A stretch of DNA of 64,000 nucleotides from the NCBI GenBank assembly GCA_019022495.1, contig JAFEKR010000007.1, forward strand, positions 2,604,001 to 2,668,000. The letters are read 5' to 3'. Origin of the DNA: Epichloe hybrida. Taxonomy: Eukaryota; Ascomycota; Sordariomycetes; Hypocreales; Clavicipitaceae. Positions 56,701 through 64,000 of the stretch are shown piece after piece. The translations under genes and the position numbers were made by a program. How positions within the stretch are numbered: position 1 is the stretch's first letter; every line of letters starts with the position of its first letter. A model generated the notes under the pieces. The model did not search any database and was not told where the DNA came from. It saw only the letters and a program-made list of their open reading frames with translations.

Positions 56701-59700
56701 TGGACAGATGAGTCTTGAACGATTTTGAAGTCTTCTATGGCGGACGGCGTAGAACTCTCTGCAAGGTCAGGCTGGTCCGTGGGTGCTTGCTTTTCTTCCA
56801 CGGTGGCCTTGTCGGACACCACGTCTGGAGTAATTGTTTCTGGGAGTTTGGAAGTAACATCACGTTGTACCGCATCACTCACTTCAGTGTGCCCAATATT
56901 CTGCGCTGTTGTTGCAAGGTCCAGGGGGTCGGCTTTTTCGTCCTCTGGTCGAGCATCAGCGTGGTGGGGATCATTGGCGTCCTGAACGAGTATGGGTTGC
57001 TCTGGGAAGTCATCGTACTGGGAGCCCTGCTTGGCCTTCTTGTTCTTCTTCTTCTTGTCCTTCTTTGACACTGTTTCGGACCATGAACCCCCAGTAAAAT
57101 CCTCCACATTCGTAGTCTCAGGCTGCTGAGGCTCTGGCATCCCTTCAGCAGGCTTCGAGCTCACATCAGCCTCCGTTTCCAAAGCCTTTGCCTTTGTTTT
57201 CTTCTTCTTGTTCTTCTTGGAAAGCCTAGTCTCCCGTTCGTCGTCATCAGCTACAATCCTACCAGAATCCGACTCTTTCTCCAGGGCCAGTGTCTCTTTC
57301 TTGACAGCTTTCGGATCGCGGGCTTCGTGCGCTTTGGAAATCGCATCGCCAGTTGCAGCGCCATGCTTCGGCACGATCTCGTGGGACAAATCGACAGCGG
57401 TTCGATCAGCGGGGGTGGGTCCGGAGGTGTCTAAATTCTCATCTTTAGCATTATTCTTATTCTTGCCCTTCTTAGACTTCTTCAGGCTGAGCTCACCGCG
57501 CCCATCTTCTGTACTCCCTTCCGGAATCTCGGACTGCCCGGTTGTAGTTTCAATTGTGGTCGAGAGCTCATTTGAATCTCCCAGAGGAGGTGCGGCCTCG
57601 CCAGAAGAATCAAAGTCCTTTGTTTGTACCTCTGAAGTAGTAGGCTCTGGAATCGTGTCTGGCCGGGACTCATCTGGGGCTGCTTGTGTCTTCTTCTTTT
57701 TCTTGTCCCTTTTTGAGAGTTTCACAGGTGGGAAGGGGTCTGCGTCATCCGCAGGGGCCATCGCTTCTTTGACGGCCGAGTTTTGAGGAGCGTCAGATGA
57801 AATCTCGGTTTTTGACGGTCGAATGTCTGTGACCTTTGATGGGGCTGAATCATTTTCTTCCAACTTGTCCTGGTCATCGGGGTCGGCAGACACAGTGGGA
57901 TCATTGACTGCAACAGATGAGTCATTGTGATCTCTTTGATTATGCTTATTCTCGATCGTGCCGTCTGCCAGCTTTGACTGCTCCGTATCCTGAGTCTCCA
58001 GATCCATCTCAATAGGTGCATCTGCAGCATCGGCCTCGCGGGCAATAGAGTTCTTCTTCTTCTTGCCCTTTTTGCCCTTCTTGGGAACCTCGAATTCTGC
58101 TCCGGGATCGACTGTGAGGGGATTGGCATCTGCAGCAGGCTCAGCTGGGGTAGAAGTTTCAGTAGGGGGTTCTGTAGTCGTCTGCCCCTCCTCCATCGGC
58201 TTAGTTGTCAGACTCTGACGCTTCTTTGCCTCGTTCTTTTGCCCAGAACCCTGTGGCAACTCTTCTTCGACAGGTATTTCAATCGCGACAGAAGCGTCTG
58301 CTTCCATAGAACTTTGGGGATCTTCGGACATAGTAGGCTCTTCAGTTAATAAAACTGGTTCAGTTGTCTCTTTTTCAGTAAACTCAGTTGGCTCCAGCTC
58401 CGGAATTGAGGTTGACTGGCTACCCTTCTTCTTTTTCTTCGATTTCTTGTTTGTCGGAGGGATGCTCCATTCGTCCTCGGCTGGAGCCTCCAGAGACTTT
58501 TCGGTAGAGGCCATCGCCGGAGTTTGAAGGGAATCATTCAGGTTGACATCAGGAACAGCCTCGGGGGCTGGGTCTCCCTGTATTTCTGCGGTGGTGGCCT
58601 CTTTTGATAGCTGAGCATCTGCAGGTTTGGCTGCCAGATCGTCAACTGGCTTTTCTTCCAAAAGATCCTGCACATTGGCCTGGCTACTCTTCTTTTTGTT
58701 CCTCTTGCCCTTATTGTCAGACAAGGCAGGCTCGGTCCAAGAATCGGCTGCAGGTGCTTCATCGATGGTCTTGACCTCAATCTGCGTTGGCTCCACGCTT
58801 GTTGTCTCGTCTTCTGTTGGTTCAAGTGGAGCTTCGCCTTGAGAAAAGAGAGGCCCAGAGACCTCGGGCTCGAGCGATCGAGGTTTATTTTCGGGCTGTT
58901 CTTCATCGGGTTGATCACTTGTCGCTGGCTCTGTAGGCTTCACTTCATCTGACGCGTCGACGACCGGAGCAGGAGCACCAGTTGTCTCAGAATTAGGATC
59001 TGGCACCGAGTCTTCCCACTGCACAGACTTTCTCTTGTCCTTCTTCTTTTTCTTGCTCTTGGTAACAGGGGCAAAATCAGCCTCGGTAGGTTCAGTGGAT
59101 TGGTCGAGGGCAGGAGTTTCTTCAGCGATCACGACTGGCGCTGCATCGGGTAGCAGATCAGTCTCGTTGTTTCGAGTCTCGGACTGGTTCTCTGACTTAG
59201 CAGCGGCCTGTGTCGCATCGATCGGGATATCCTCGTTGAGTTCAAGGCTCTTCTTCTTTTTCTTCTTGCCCTTTGAGGTCACTGGTGCAATGCCAGACTC
59301 TGTGGCTTCCAAGGGCTTTTGGATGATAGGGCTCGGCTCTTCGGCGAAAGGAAGCTCACTCTCAACAGCTTGATCTGATGAAGGGATCGCGACAGGCTGA
59401 TCATCTGCAGCTACAGAAGTGTCGGTCTCCTTCTCGGAGTTCTGCTGTAAAGGGTCCTCTAATTGAGCGTCCTGCCTCTTCTTCTTTTTCTCGCCCCTCG
59501 AGACTGGGGCAATATCTTCCTCGGCAGCTTCCTGTGAGGCAGCAGATGGTTCATCGACAACAGTTGTTTCTGCGACAGGTTGCTCATCATCAACTTCAAT
59601 GACGGCAGGCGCATCCAATTCTTTCTCTCCTGGAAAGGCATCGTCAAGCCGAGTACTATTTTGCTTTTGCTTCTTATTCTTACCCTTAGGCACTGCTGCG

Positions 59701-62700
59701 AAATCGGCGTCGCCAGCTTCAATGGTTTCTTGAGCTTCTTGAGAGCGTGGAGTAGATGACTCAGGCACAAGAGGTGGAGGTTCGGCCAATACAGAGATCT
59801 CAGGCGCTTGCCCAGTCATTTCTGGTTCCTCAAGCTGCTTGCCCTTTTTCTTTTTCTTCTTTTTCTTGGACGCGCCTGAAAACTCCGTTCCGGCTGCTTC
59901 TGCGGGCTCAGCGGTGGGCAAAACGGTATCTGCGCTGGCTGCGGGCTCCTCAGAACTGGATGGAACGTCTGTGATTGCGAGTCCCCCAGTAGCTGGCTTG
60001 CTGGTCTCAATCGCTGATTCTGGCTGATGCTCTTGTGTGATTGACCTTGACTCCTCTGTGGGAAAAGGTTCTTCGACCTGCGAATTCTTCTTCTTTTTTT
60101 TCTTGCCCTTCGAAGTGGTTGGGGCGCAGTCAGCTTTGACAGACTCAGCAACCTGCACCGGCTCGGGAATTCCCCTTGCTGTAGCCATGTCCACATCAGT
60201 TACTGCAACAAGATCGGTTGTTGTTTCTTTGGCTTCGCCTTTCTCGGGAAATGCCGCAGTCTCTGGCTCCTTGCCTATGGGTAAAAGCTCATCCGCTTGA
60301 AGACTCTTCTTCTTCTTCTTCTTCTCCTTCTTTGATAGAGGTGCAGACCACGTCTCCTCAGGATCGGCAGAAGCGGTCGGGTCAGCGGGAGGCATCACAG
60401 TGTCATGTGTTTCTTGGGTAGCATCCAAGTCAGCCGTTGCTGGTCCTCCAACTGAAGCATCTGGAGCAATCTTTTCGACTAAATTTTGCAGTTGCTCGAC
60501 TGCGTCAATCGTGGGGTCCATGCCAACTCCAGCTTTAGGGGGTTCTTGGGCGATCAAGTAGGAGGTATCCTTGGATGTCTTTTTATTTTTCTTGCTCTTC
60601 TTGTCCGTTGTCTCCCATACGTCTGTGTTCAGCTCGGTTGAGACATTTTTCACAACGTTGCTTTGGGCAATTGCCACAGGCTCTGGTGGGGGCTCTTTGG
60701 CTGCTTTCTCGGTGGCCTGGTCTGCGAGGTCTTGTTGTAAATCCTTGTCATTTGTCTCCCCTTCCTCATCATCGGCGATCGGGGTCGTAGGAGCATCGAC
60801 TTCTGGCGTCGACTTGCCAGCCTCGGCTTCGGCATTCGCAAGATCCTTGACTGACTTCGGAGTTTCGGCTGCATCATCAGCAGTGGATGGAAGATTTTGA
60901 TCAGCGTTTGGCTCGGCTCTGGACGTATCCGCAACATCGTCTTCACGTAATAGAGACTTCTTCTTCCCCCCTTTTCCCTTCTTTTCTTTCTTTGGAAGCT
61001 CGAATTCGTCTGGAGCTTGTACAGATACAGCAGACTCTTCAGGCTGAGCTGCCGGCTCTTCTGTCATCATAGGAGTGATTACTGCAGTAGCAGCAGCAGC
61101 AGCGCCCGCAATCGACAAGTCTCTTACTTTACCTGCCTTCTTCGCCTTCTTCTTTTCCTTGGTAGACATACTCTTCCATTCCTCGGGTTCGAATGCTTCT
61201 GTATGGATGGGCACGGTAGGCTCTGGTGCTGGCGGTCCAGTAGCCTCAACATTCTGGACAGGCTCGACAGTTTGTTCGGGGGACCTGGGATTGTCGAACC
61301 AGTCATGAGCCTCCTCGAATGTGTCAGATTGTGTTCCTTCCAGTGCGTCGGAGAAGTGCTCATCCGCAGAGGTCAAGTCTTCCGTGATATCTGGAGCCGA
61401 GCTCTCCACGGCGAGATTCTTGGTTGCAGTAGAGCTGGGGGGGCTTTCCCAGGTGTCCACGCCGACCACACTTTTGACTGATTTTGTCGACCAAGGGGCA
61501 GAGCTCAGCAAGTATGAGCTTCTGTCTTTGGACATGGCGTCAACTGGTACGGGATCTCCCTCGGCGCTTGTCCAAACCTCGGAAGTTTCCTGAGCTGCTG
61601 GCAATGAGGGCAATGAGGGCTTGACGGTGGCCTTGGGCGTAGTCTCTTGTGATTCAGTAATGTCTTGGGATGACACGGCAGCAGCTAATTCTGTGTTGAT
61701 GCGGAGACCAACATCAGCAAGATCGTCGAGATTGAGCCCTTTATTGACCACGTCACCAGATGAGTCCAATTCTGCGAAACCATGCCCGGGCGACGATTTG
61801 GACGGGGGCTCGCTGGGCTCGCTAGGGGTAAGGGCTGGCAGATCCACTTGAGGAATCGTCTCAGCAGAGCCCTGTCGGGAGTGTTCGAGAAGATAGAGAG
61901 GTTTGATTTCTCTACTGCTGTCCCAAGAGATGCGAGCTGCCCGACGAGTGGCTTCGGGTGTCACAACTGGCGATCCGCTGGGGGGTGATCGATAGTTGCC
62001 GGGCGAGCTGGGAGCAGCGCTGTGTCTTTGTCCAAGGCGCAGAGAGATCGGGATGGCGGTGCTGCTGGGAGATTTGGTTGGCGTTTCTTGTGCGCTCTTC
62101 CTTCGTCGATGGGAGAAGACGTCACGCTTGAGGCTTCGCTCCTCGGGAGGTGTATCCGGTCGGCTGTCCGGCAAGGCTGGCATGTCTGGCGTGTCTTCAG
62201 CTGCTGTCACTGGGCTGCCGGGTTCGCTTGGAGGCAGTGGTAGCAAATCGCCATACTGGGGATCGATGGCGGGTTTGATTGCGCGAGGAGCAATCTCTGG
62301 GTCAAAATCATCAAAGTTTCGCGATGGAACGGAGTCGGCTGTATCGCGAGCTTCGGACTCCTCCTTTTCGGAGGCATGGCCGGCATTGAGGCGAGAGTTG
62401 CTAGCAACGATAGCAGCTGTCGCCAAGCCGACACCCGCGCCAAGGGTGCCGGCATTATCTAAAAAAGACTCCTTATCCAATTTCCTGGCATCTTCTTTGC
62501 TGCTGCCTTTGAACAGTGTTGCAAACAGACCGCTAGATCTTTTCTCGCTCTTGTCGACCTCTTTGTCCTTGCCACGCCGAGGTGACCCCGCAACAGACGC
62601 AGAAGATTTGGCAAGTTCTTCGTTCCCGTATAGAGAGGATCGCTTGATCTTACGAGACGAGCCGGGCGCAGAAGCAACTGACTTGGCGTCGTCATCGTCG

Positions 62701-64000
62701 TATAACGATGATCGTTTGCTTCGTCTCTCCCGATGGCGCTCGTCGCTCCGGGGCTCGGAAACCACTGAGCTTACCTCTCGATCTTCCCAGGGGTCCCTTT
62801 TCCGATCGGGTGGGCCATCCCCATAATCGTCAAAGTCAGTACCGCTTCGACGCTTCGACTTGCTGCTGCGTTTGCTGGAGCTGTCCCTTTCGCCAACCTC
62901 AGACCCCGGCGCCGACTGGGACATGATCTCAGAACCAACAGAGTCTCTCTTGGACTTGGACTTGGATTTCCTGAGAGTGTCCCACTCCTCCTCCGGCTCC
63001 ACCGTACGGATCGTCGACTTATCGTCGGCATAATCCGTACGAGCGGGCACACGCGAAGATGTGTCGTCGTCGAAGTCCCGGCTCTTTCGGTTCTTCTTGG
63101 ACTTCTTCTTGCCAACATCTTCCGGGCCGGCATCGTCAGCCTCGCGCGGCTTTGAATCATCATCACGAGGCGGGTCCTCGTAAACTGTGACATTGCCCAG
63201 AGCCCTCTCTTCAGCTCTCCCTTCCTTGTCACGCTTGTAATGCTCCTTTTTACTTAGCTGGCTCTCGGGAGCATCTTCAAACTCGGGAGTCCGACATGAT
63301 TCAACAGGCAAAGGGTCGGTAAGCTCGATTGACTGACGCTTGGCTTTCTCAAGCTTCTTTTTTTCCTTCTTGCTTAGTTGGCTCTCTCCAAAATCACCAA
63401 AGGTTGGTACAACGGATGATGGCTGTGAAACGAGAGGCTCATTGGCGTCCATAGACCGGCGTTTCCCTTCCTTTTCAATTTTCTTCTTCTCCTTTTTGCT
63501 CAACTTTTTGGACGCATCTTCCAAATCGTGTGTGGCAGCTGTCGACTCTTCCCTTGTCATATCGATAGGTTCGGAAAAGAAGCCAGGCTCGGAAATAGCC
63601 TTCTGCTTAGACGTAAGATCTGCCACTACATCGGAAAAGGACGAATGATTCCATCCATCCCCGTTAGGTTCACTAGAGTGGGGAGGAGAATCTCGACGAC
63701 GGTAGGCAGGATCATCGATTACGATATTGGGGTCGAAACCGGTGTCTTTGAGGCCAGCGGCAAGGGTAGCCGCAAACTCAATGTCATCAGCGAAGCCACC
63801 GGGCATCTTCTCGGAAGTCGGGCTAACAGGCTTTGGGCCAGGTATAGGTGGCTCTGATTTGGCGTCATCGTTGAAATCGTCTCTATCCCTTCCGGGTCTA
63901 TCGCGAAAGCCGATGCCGACATCAGAACTGGCTTCTTTCTTCTTCGATCGTGATCCCTTGACCTCGGGTTCGTTTGCGGGCTCAGATCTACTATCCGCGA
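50793..64000 (-). CDS. LAH: Leashin/involucrin-repeat giant Woronin-body tether protein (C-terminal part, runs off the window)
   Basis: An uninterrupted frame from the right edge to the stop at 50793 gives at least 4,401 residues. The ATG at 63806 is internal, because the frame stays open to 64000. Region one (right end) has LSKKEKKK blocks and Ser/Arg/Asp-rich sequence. Region two (about 61.2 to 53.7 kb) has about 29 Lys-rich blocks of the type W/F-x-(x)P-(x)KKxKKKKKxS, spaced about 60-110 codons apart by Glu/Pro/Thr/Ala-rich linkers. Region three has Ser/Pro phospho-like motifs (RDSGF, RDSGV). A coiled coil follows (about 52.2 to 51.8 kb, LELESKVEQLIAENRLL), then a conserved globular C-terminus (about 51.75 to 50.8 kb, with VVRIVLFPLVVKRG). 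Neurospora leashin tethers Woronin bodies to the cell cortex and is split into LAH-1 and LAH-2; this is the LAH-2-like part. No intron signals were needed. Confidence 0.85.
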   Translation of the reverse strand, partial: ADSRSEPANEPEVKGSRSKKKEASSDVGIGFRDRPGRDRDDFNDDAKSEPPIPGPKPVSPTSEKMPGGFADDIEFAATLAAGLKDTGFDPNIVIDDPAYRRRDSPPHSSEPNGDGWNHSSFSDVVADLTSKQKAISEPGFFSEPIDMTREESTAATHDLEDASKKLSKKEKKKIEKEGKRRSMDANEPLVSQPSSVVPTFGDFGESQLSKKEKKKLEKAKRQSIELTDPLPVESCRTPEFEDAPESQLSKKEHYKRDKEGRAEERALGNVTVYEDPPRDDDSKPREADDAGPEDVGKKKSKKNRKSRDFDDDTSSRVPARTDYADDKSTIRTVEPEEEWDTLRKSKSKSKRDSVGSEIMSQSAPGSEVGERDSSSKRSSKSKRRSGTDFDDYGDGPPDRKRDPWEDREVSSVVSEPRSDERHRERRSKRSSLYDDDDAKSVASAPGSSRKIKRSSLYGNEELAKSSASVAGSPRRGKDKEVDKSEKRSSGLFATLFKGSSKEDARKLDKESFLDNAGTLGAGVGLATAAIVASNSRLNAGHASEKEESEARDTADSVPSRNFDDFDPEIAPRAIKPAIDPQYGDLLPLPPSEPGSPVTAAEDTPDMPALPDSRPDTPPEERSLKRDVFSHRRRKSAQETPTKSPSSTAIPISLRLGQRHSAAPSSPGNYRSPPSGSPVVTPEATRRAARISWDSSREIKPLYLLEHSRQGSAETIPQVDLPALTPSEPSEPPSKSSPGHGFAELDSSGDVVNKGLNLDDLADVGLRINTELAAAVSSQDITESQETTPKATVKPSLPSLPAAQETSEVWTSAEGDPVPVDAMSKDRSSYLLSSAPWSTKSVKSVVGVDTWESPPSSTATKNLAVESSAPDITEDLTSADEHFSDALEGTQSDTFEEAHDWFDNPRSPEQTVEPVQNVEATGPPAPEPTVPIHTEAFEPEEWKSMSTKEKKKAKKAGKVRDLSIAGAAAAATAVITPMMTEEPAAQPEESAVSVQAPDEFELPKKEKKGKGGKKKSLLREDDVADTSRAEPNADQNLPSTADDAAETPKSVKDLANAEAEAGKSTPEVDAPTTPIADDEEGETNDKDLQQDLADQATEKAAKEPPPEPVAIAQSNVVKNVSTELNTDVWETTDKKSKKNKKTSKDTSYLIAQEPPKAGVGMDPTIDAVEQLQNLVEKIAPDASVGGPATADLDATQETHDTVMPPADPTASADPEETWSAPLSKKEKKKKKKSLQADELLPIGKEPETAAFPEKGEAKETTTDLVAVTDVDMATARGIPEPVQVAESVKADCAPTTSKGKKKKKKNSQVEEPFPTEESRSITQEHQPESAIETSKPATGGLAITDVPSSSEEPAASADTVLPTAEPAEAAGTEFSGASKKKKKKKKGKQLEEPEMTGQAPEISVLAEPPPLVPESSTPRSQEAQETIEAGDADFAAVPKGKNKKQKQNSTRLDDAFPGEKELDAPAVIEVDDEQPVAETTVVDEPSAASQEAAEEDIAPVSRGEKKKKRQDAQLEDPLQQNSEKETDTSVAADDQPVAIPSSDQAVESELPFAEEPSPIIQKPLEATESGIAPVTSKGKKKKKKSLELNEDIPIDATQAAAKSENQSETRNNETDLLPDAAPVVIAEETPALDQSTEPTEADFAPVTKSKKKKKDKRKSVQWEDSVPDPNSETTGAPAPVVDASDEVKPTEPATSDQPDEEQPENKPRSLEPEVSGPLFSQGEAPLEPTEDETTSVEPTQIEVKTIDEAPAADSWTEPALSDNKGKRNKKKSSQANVQDLLEEKPVDDLAAKPADAQLSKEATTAEIQGDPAPEAVPDVNLNDSLQTPAMASTEKSLEAPAEDEWSIPPTNKKSKKKKKGSQSTSIPELEPTEFTEKETTEPVLLTEEPTMSEDPQSSMEADASVAIEIPVEEELPQGSGQKNEAKKRQSLTTKPMEEGQTTTEPPTETSTPAEPAADANPLTVDPGAEFEVPKKGKKGKKKKNSIAREADAADAPIEMDLETQDTEQSKLADGTIENKHNQRDHNDSSVAVNDPTVSADPDDQDKLEENDSAPSKVTDIRPSKTEISSDAPQNSAVKEAMAPADDADPFPPVKLSKRDKKKKKTQAAPDESRPDTIPEPTTSEVQTKDFDSSGEAAPPLGDSNELSTTIETTTGQSEIPEGSTEDGRGELSLKKSKKGKNKNNAKDENLDTSGPTPADRTAVDLSHEIVPKHGAATGDAISKAHEARDPKAVKKETLALEKESDSGRIVADDDERETRLSKKNKKKKTKAKALETEADVSSKPAEGMPEPQQPETTNVEDFTGGSWSETVSKKDKKKKNKKAKQGSQYDDFPEQPILVQDANDPHHADARPEDEKADPLDLATTAQNIGHTEVSDAVQRDVTSKLPETITPDVVSDKATVEEKQAPTDQPDLAESSTPSAIEDFKIVQDSSVQPSGDADVPVARDQLADDVPSAPATGKKDKKGKKNRKSQVDSLSQEEPVPTTPEQPPEDQNVQANNSIPSIAPAAIAVFDEETNADDKESGVSTGASADLPEAQKSLRTQNLEIQDAPAATTTSSLEPKTIAGEQPATQQPQNDLADGAWEGAPKRTLSKDKKKKKQQPSVTEEQTEEPKEVIAEEHVPAALAVESGEKPIVSDDTSAEPEEWLPTKKAKKDKKKAAKSALAATALATTAATVSVMDPIAPSNEEKHRSEGADEPAEATVSSSWADEMGDVDPVAPAEPDSMTTKDLQRDGDPSITVSRESERGKKSKSIESFVDETLAPESATSVEPLPVEAAREMPAETAQTTEATQETIAEATRTIESGAECMPLDAVITTPAEVPPRVEADDALALPTKKKGKEGKRDKQSNEMTTPAEQTLANEASTLEPTQETEKALETSVAQTETDFPPVEADTSKAVDVDDEWAMPVKTKGKREKKAKPSSVWTTPAEHSPAAEPEALPNLTQEPVSELTESAEAAPTSTDANVVEPTEVEDDRALPTERKIKNDKESKSSPGVMTSTESILPASETEATLIQEANDSVNESASASTEKSVAPEEDASVALSQTQDASPETVGISSESTAAEPMPKEAENLTLANVDDEWALPSKKKGKKGKKSKKGSGVMTPVDGTTIPGDHEPKSFGNLNTLENTDIASSPPEPIDDPARPTEAQEQEEMAESSPIVEVKNDDEEGGLSVKTKGKRGKKNKAGSVAMTPTTRLESQTKIAHEVPPSTTTELGEAQETAKAALTSPVEAVTSTEPINEDDQWALPVKKRKDKGKSQALPLSAFDDPAIPASTTEVEPSKDGDISAMDMDSATTEADTSPVKEQETEAKPDDTCANPASKKLKTEKKRKSSQVLVLDSPREESAAHNEPEPHLPNTRLEEAANDERGDDFSLPKAKKATEAQAEPVTETNAIEAPSEANMDKNKSTLTASNSAAAAGAISGGVALLAEKFGGGKKKKGKGKQKKIIDKRQPQEADLFDDPALWEGADKKGLDEGEDADLDEGLRGGSGEAEKGGEKEEEKREYKHDVNPEATDFREAKDAPPTPASGSLTESDGGWKETAKQGVPLEDELAESPVLGRGESTATIAQEPAGLLRRSIGMGEPVGGLLKERQDAEPILRNKSSDSDFRRSPAISLPAVQEVPEAEAVAAQCNWPAPSMNRDSGFAPEPPSPHPQARRGLTLEDGQQRDSGVHTDDYGEGRMQTPDVTTEKGPRRSPFATPVLREPVAAVVTPEPEKKAKTRPKGYGEVASSLGGAAAAAGLASKAADNGAKSRDAAETAGRRSVSDSPFDYGHEQRAAAAPELSGTAAGVASGLSARSARSARSDPVARRSVSNSSLGSLSRQRTPEPLKLRPESPGITGVQGIHMHRSTPTPPLRRIDKRMSGDLRALRQQRSSSSSISTPTPTQPTQPTQPVANESRVRTKGDDKDMADIYDGYGEGRIGSPRSPTRPHSMRRRQSMQVLELESKVEQLIAENRLLAEARLHAEQSVSQKAASVLSDRDAEIESLRQSLQFLQNEVTRLTEVNEGLASANAELASKDSGRHADLTRELDEARGAHTTFTQSLQDKDAEIADLRAQLEEAKEQIRQMQRKILDSKAGDSDFLSLKDEDYFDHRCQQLCSHVQQWVLRFSKFSDMRACRLSSEINDEKTIDRLDNSVLDGSNVDTYLRDRVKRRDIFMSMTMSMIWEFVFTRYLFGMDREQRQKLKSLEKLLTDVGPAQAVRQWRAVTLTLLSKRASFRDQRDLDAEAVVQAIFQTLCKILPPPSDLESQIQSQLRRVVHEAVDLSIEMRTQRAEYMMLPPLQPEYDAEGELAAKVTFDAAMMNERSGHVSVTNEELEAQKAVVRIVLFPLVVKRGDDKGVGDDKVVVCPAQVLIVRDDRNRRHLTPSSEAGGASLGAPSRISLVTESMVQPEAHHHLEGGM

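Noticed and set aside
1..64000. Secondary-metabolite or other functional gene cluster
   Set aside because: No synthase backbone genes, P450s or cluster regulators; the genes are dispersed housekeeping functions on both strands.

Overview
The window is nuclear DNA of a filamentous ascomycete (Pezizomycotina), most likely a sordariomycete and probably Hypocreales. Evidence: compact genes with short introns (11 of 12 genes checked have introns of 50-135 bp, with GTRAGT-like donors, CTAAC/CTGAC branch sites and YAG acceptors), single genes on both strands with roughly 0.2-2.8 kb spacers, and lineage-typical genes: a PUK1-type kinase, the giant Woronin-body tether leashin, an Izh3-type PAQR protein and a fungal vezatin/Inp2 protein. 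No rRNA gene, convincing tRNA, CRISPR or complete transposon was seen.

Layout. 1-10 kb: an unnamed RRxS-rich protein, a WSS1-type DNA-protein-crosslink protease and a SulP sulfate permease, all on the minus strand. 10-16 kb: BUB2 (spindle-position checkpoint GAP), an IZH3-like PAQR membrane protein and a THOC5-like THO subunit. 15.8-18.6 kb is gene-poor. 18.6-24 kb: a nucleolar FKBP prolyl isomerase (FPR3/4) and a PUK1 ortholog whose kinase domain carries two in-frame TAG codons, both at expected tryptophan positions. 24-33.5 kb: ISC1 (inositol-phosphosphingolipid phospholipase C), a dimeric alpha/beta-barrel protein, a triple-KH RNA-binding protein and a CENP-K-like coiled-coil protein. 33.7-47 kb: an isolated copia-type Gag-like gene, dUTPase, pyridoxal kinase, PCNA, a vezatin/Inp2-type protein and a divergent trehalose-phosphate-synthase-like protein. 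47.6-50 kb: a probable mitochondrial protein of unknown role. From 50.8 kb to the right edge: the C-terminal 4,401 codons of leashin, running off the window.

The genes are ordinary housekeeping loci, not an operon or a secondary-metabolite cluster. Functional themes recur: DNA replication and repair (PCNA, dUTPase, WSS1), mitosis (BUB2, CENP-K-like), RNA handling (THOC5-like, KH protein), sphingolipid, sterol and sulfur homeostasis (ISC1, IZH3, SulP), and organelle positioning (leashin, vezatin/Inp2).

The most notable signal is the PUK1 ortholog: its full catalytic core is intact, but it can only be made if two UAG codons are read as UGG, as in the sexual-stage A-to-I mRNA editing known for this gene in Fusarium. 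The second UAG lies in the loop of a perfect five-base-pair hairpin. Next are the solitary Gag-derived gene, an 11-nt micro-exon in pyridoxal kinase, an in-frame repeat-filled intron in ISC1, and the roughly 29-block lysine-rich array of leashin. Exon boundaries were placed by eye from splice signals, frame continuity and remembered family conservation; they are predictions.
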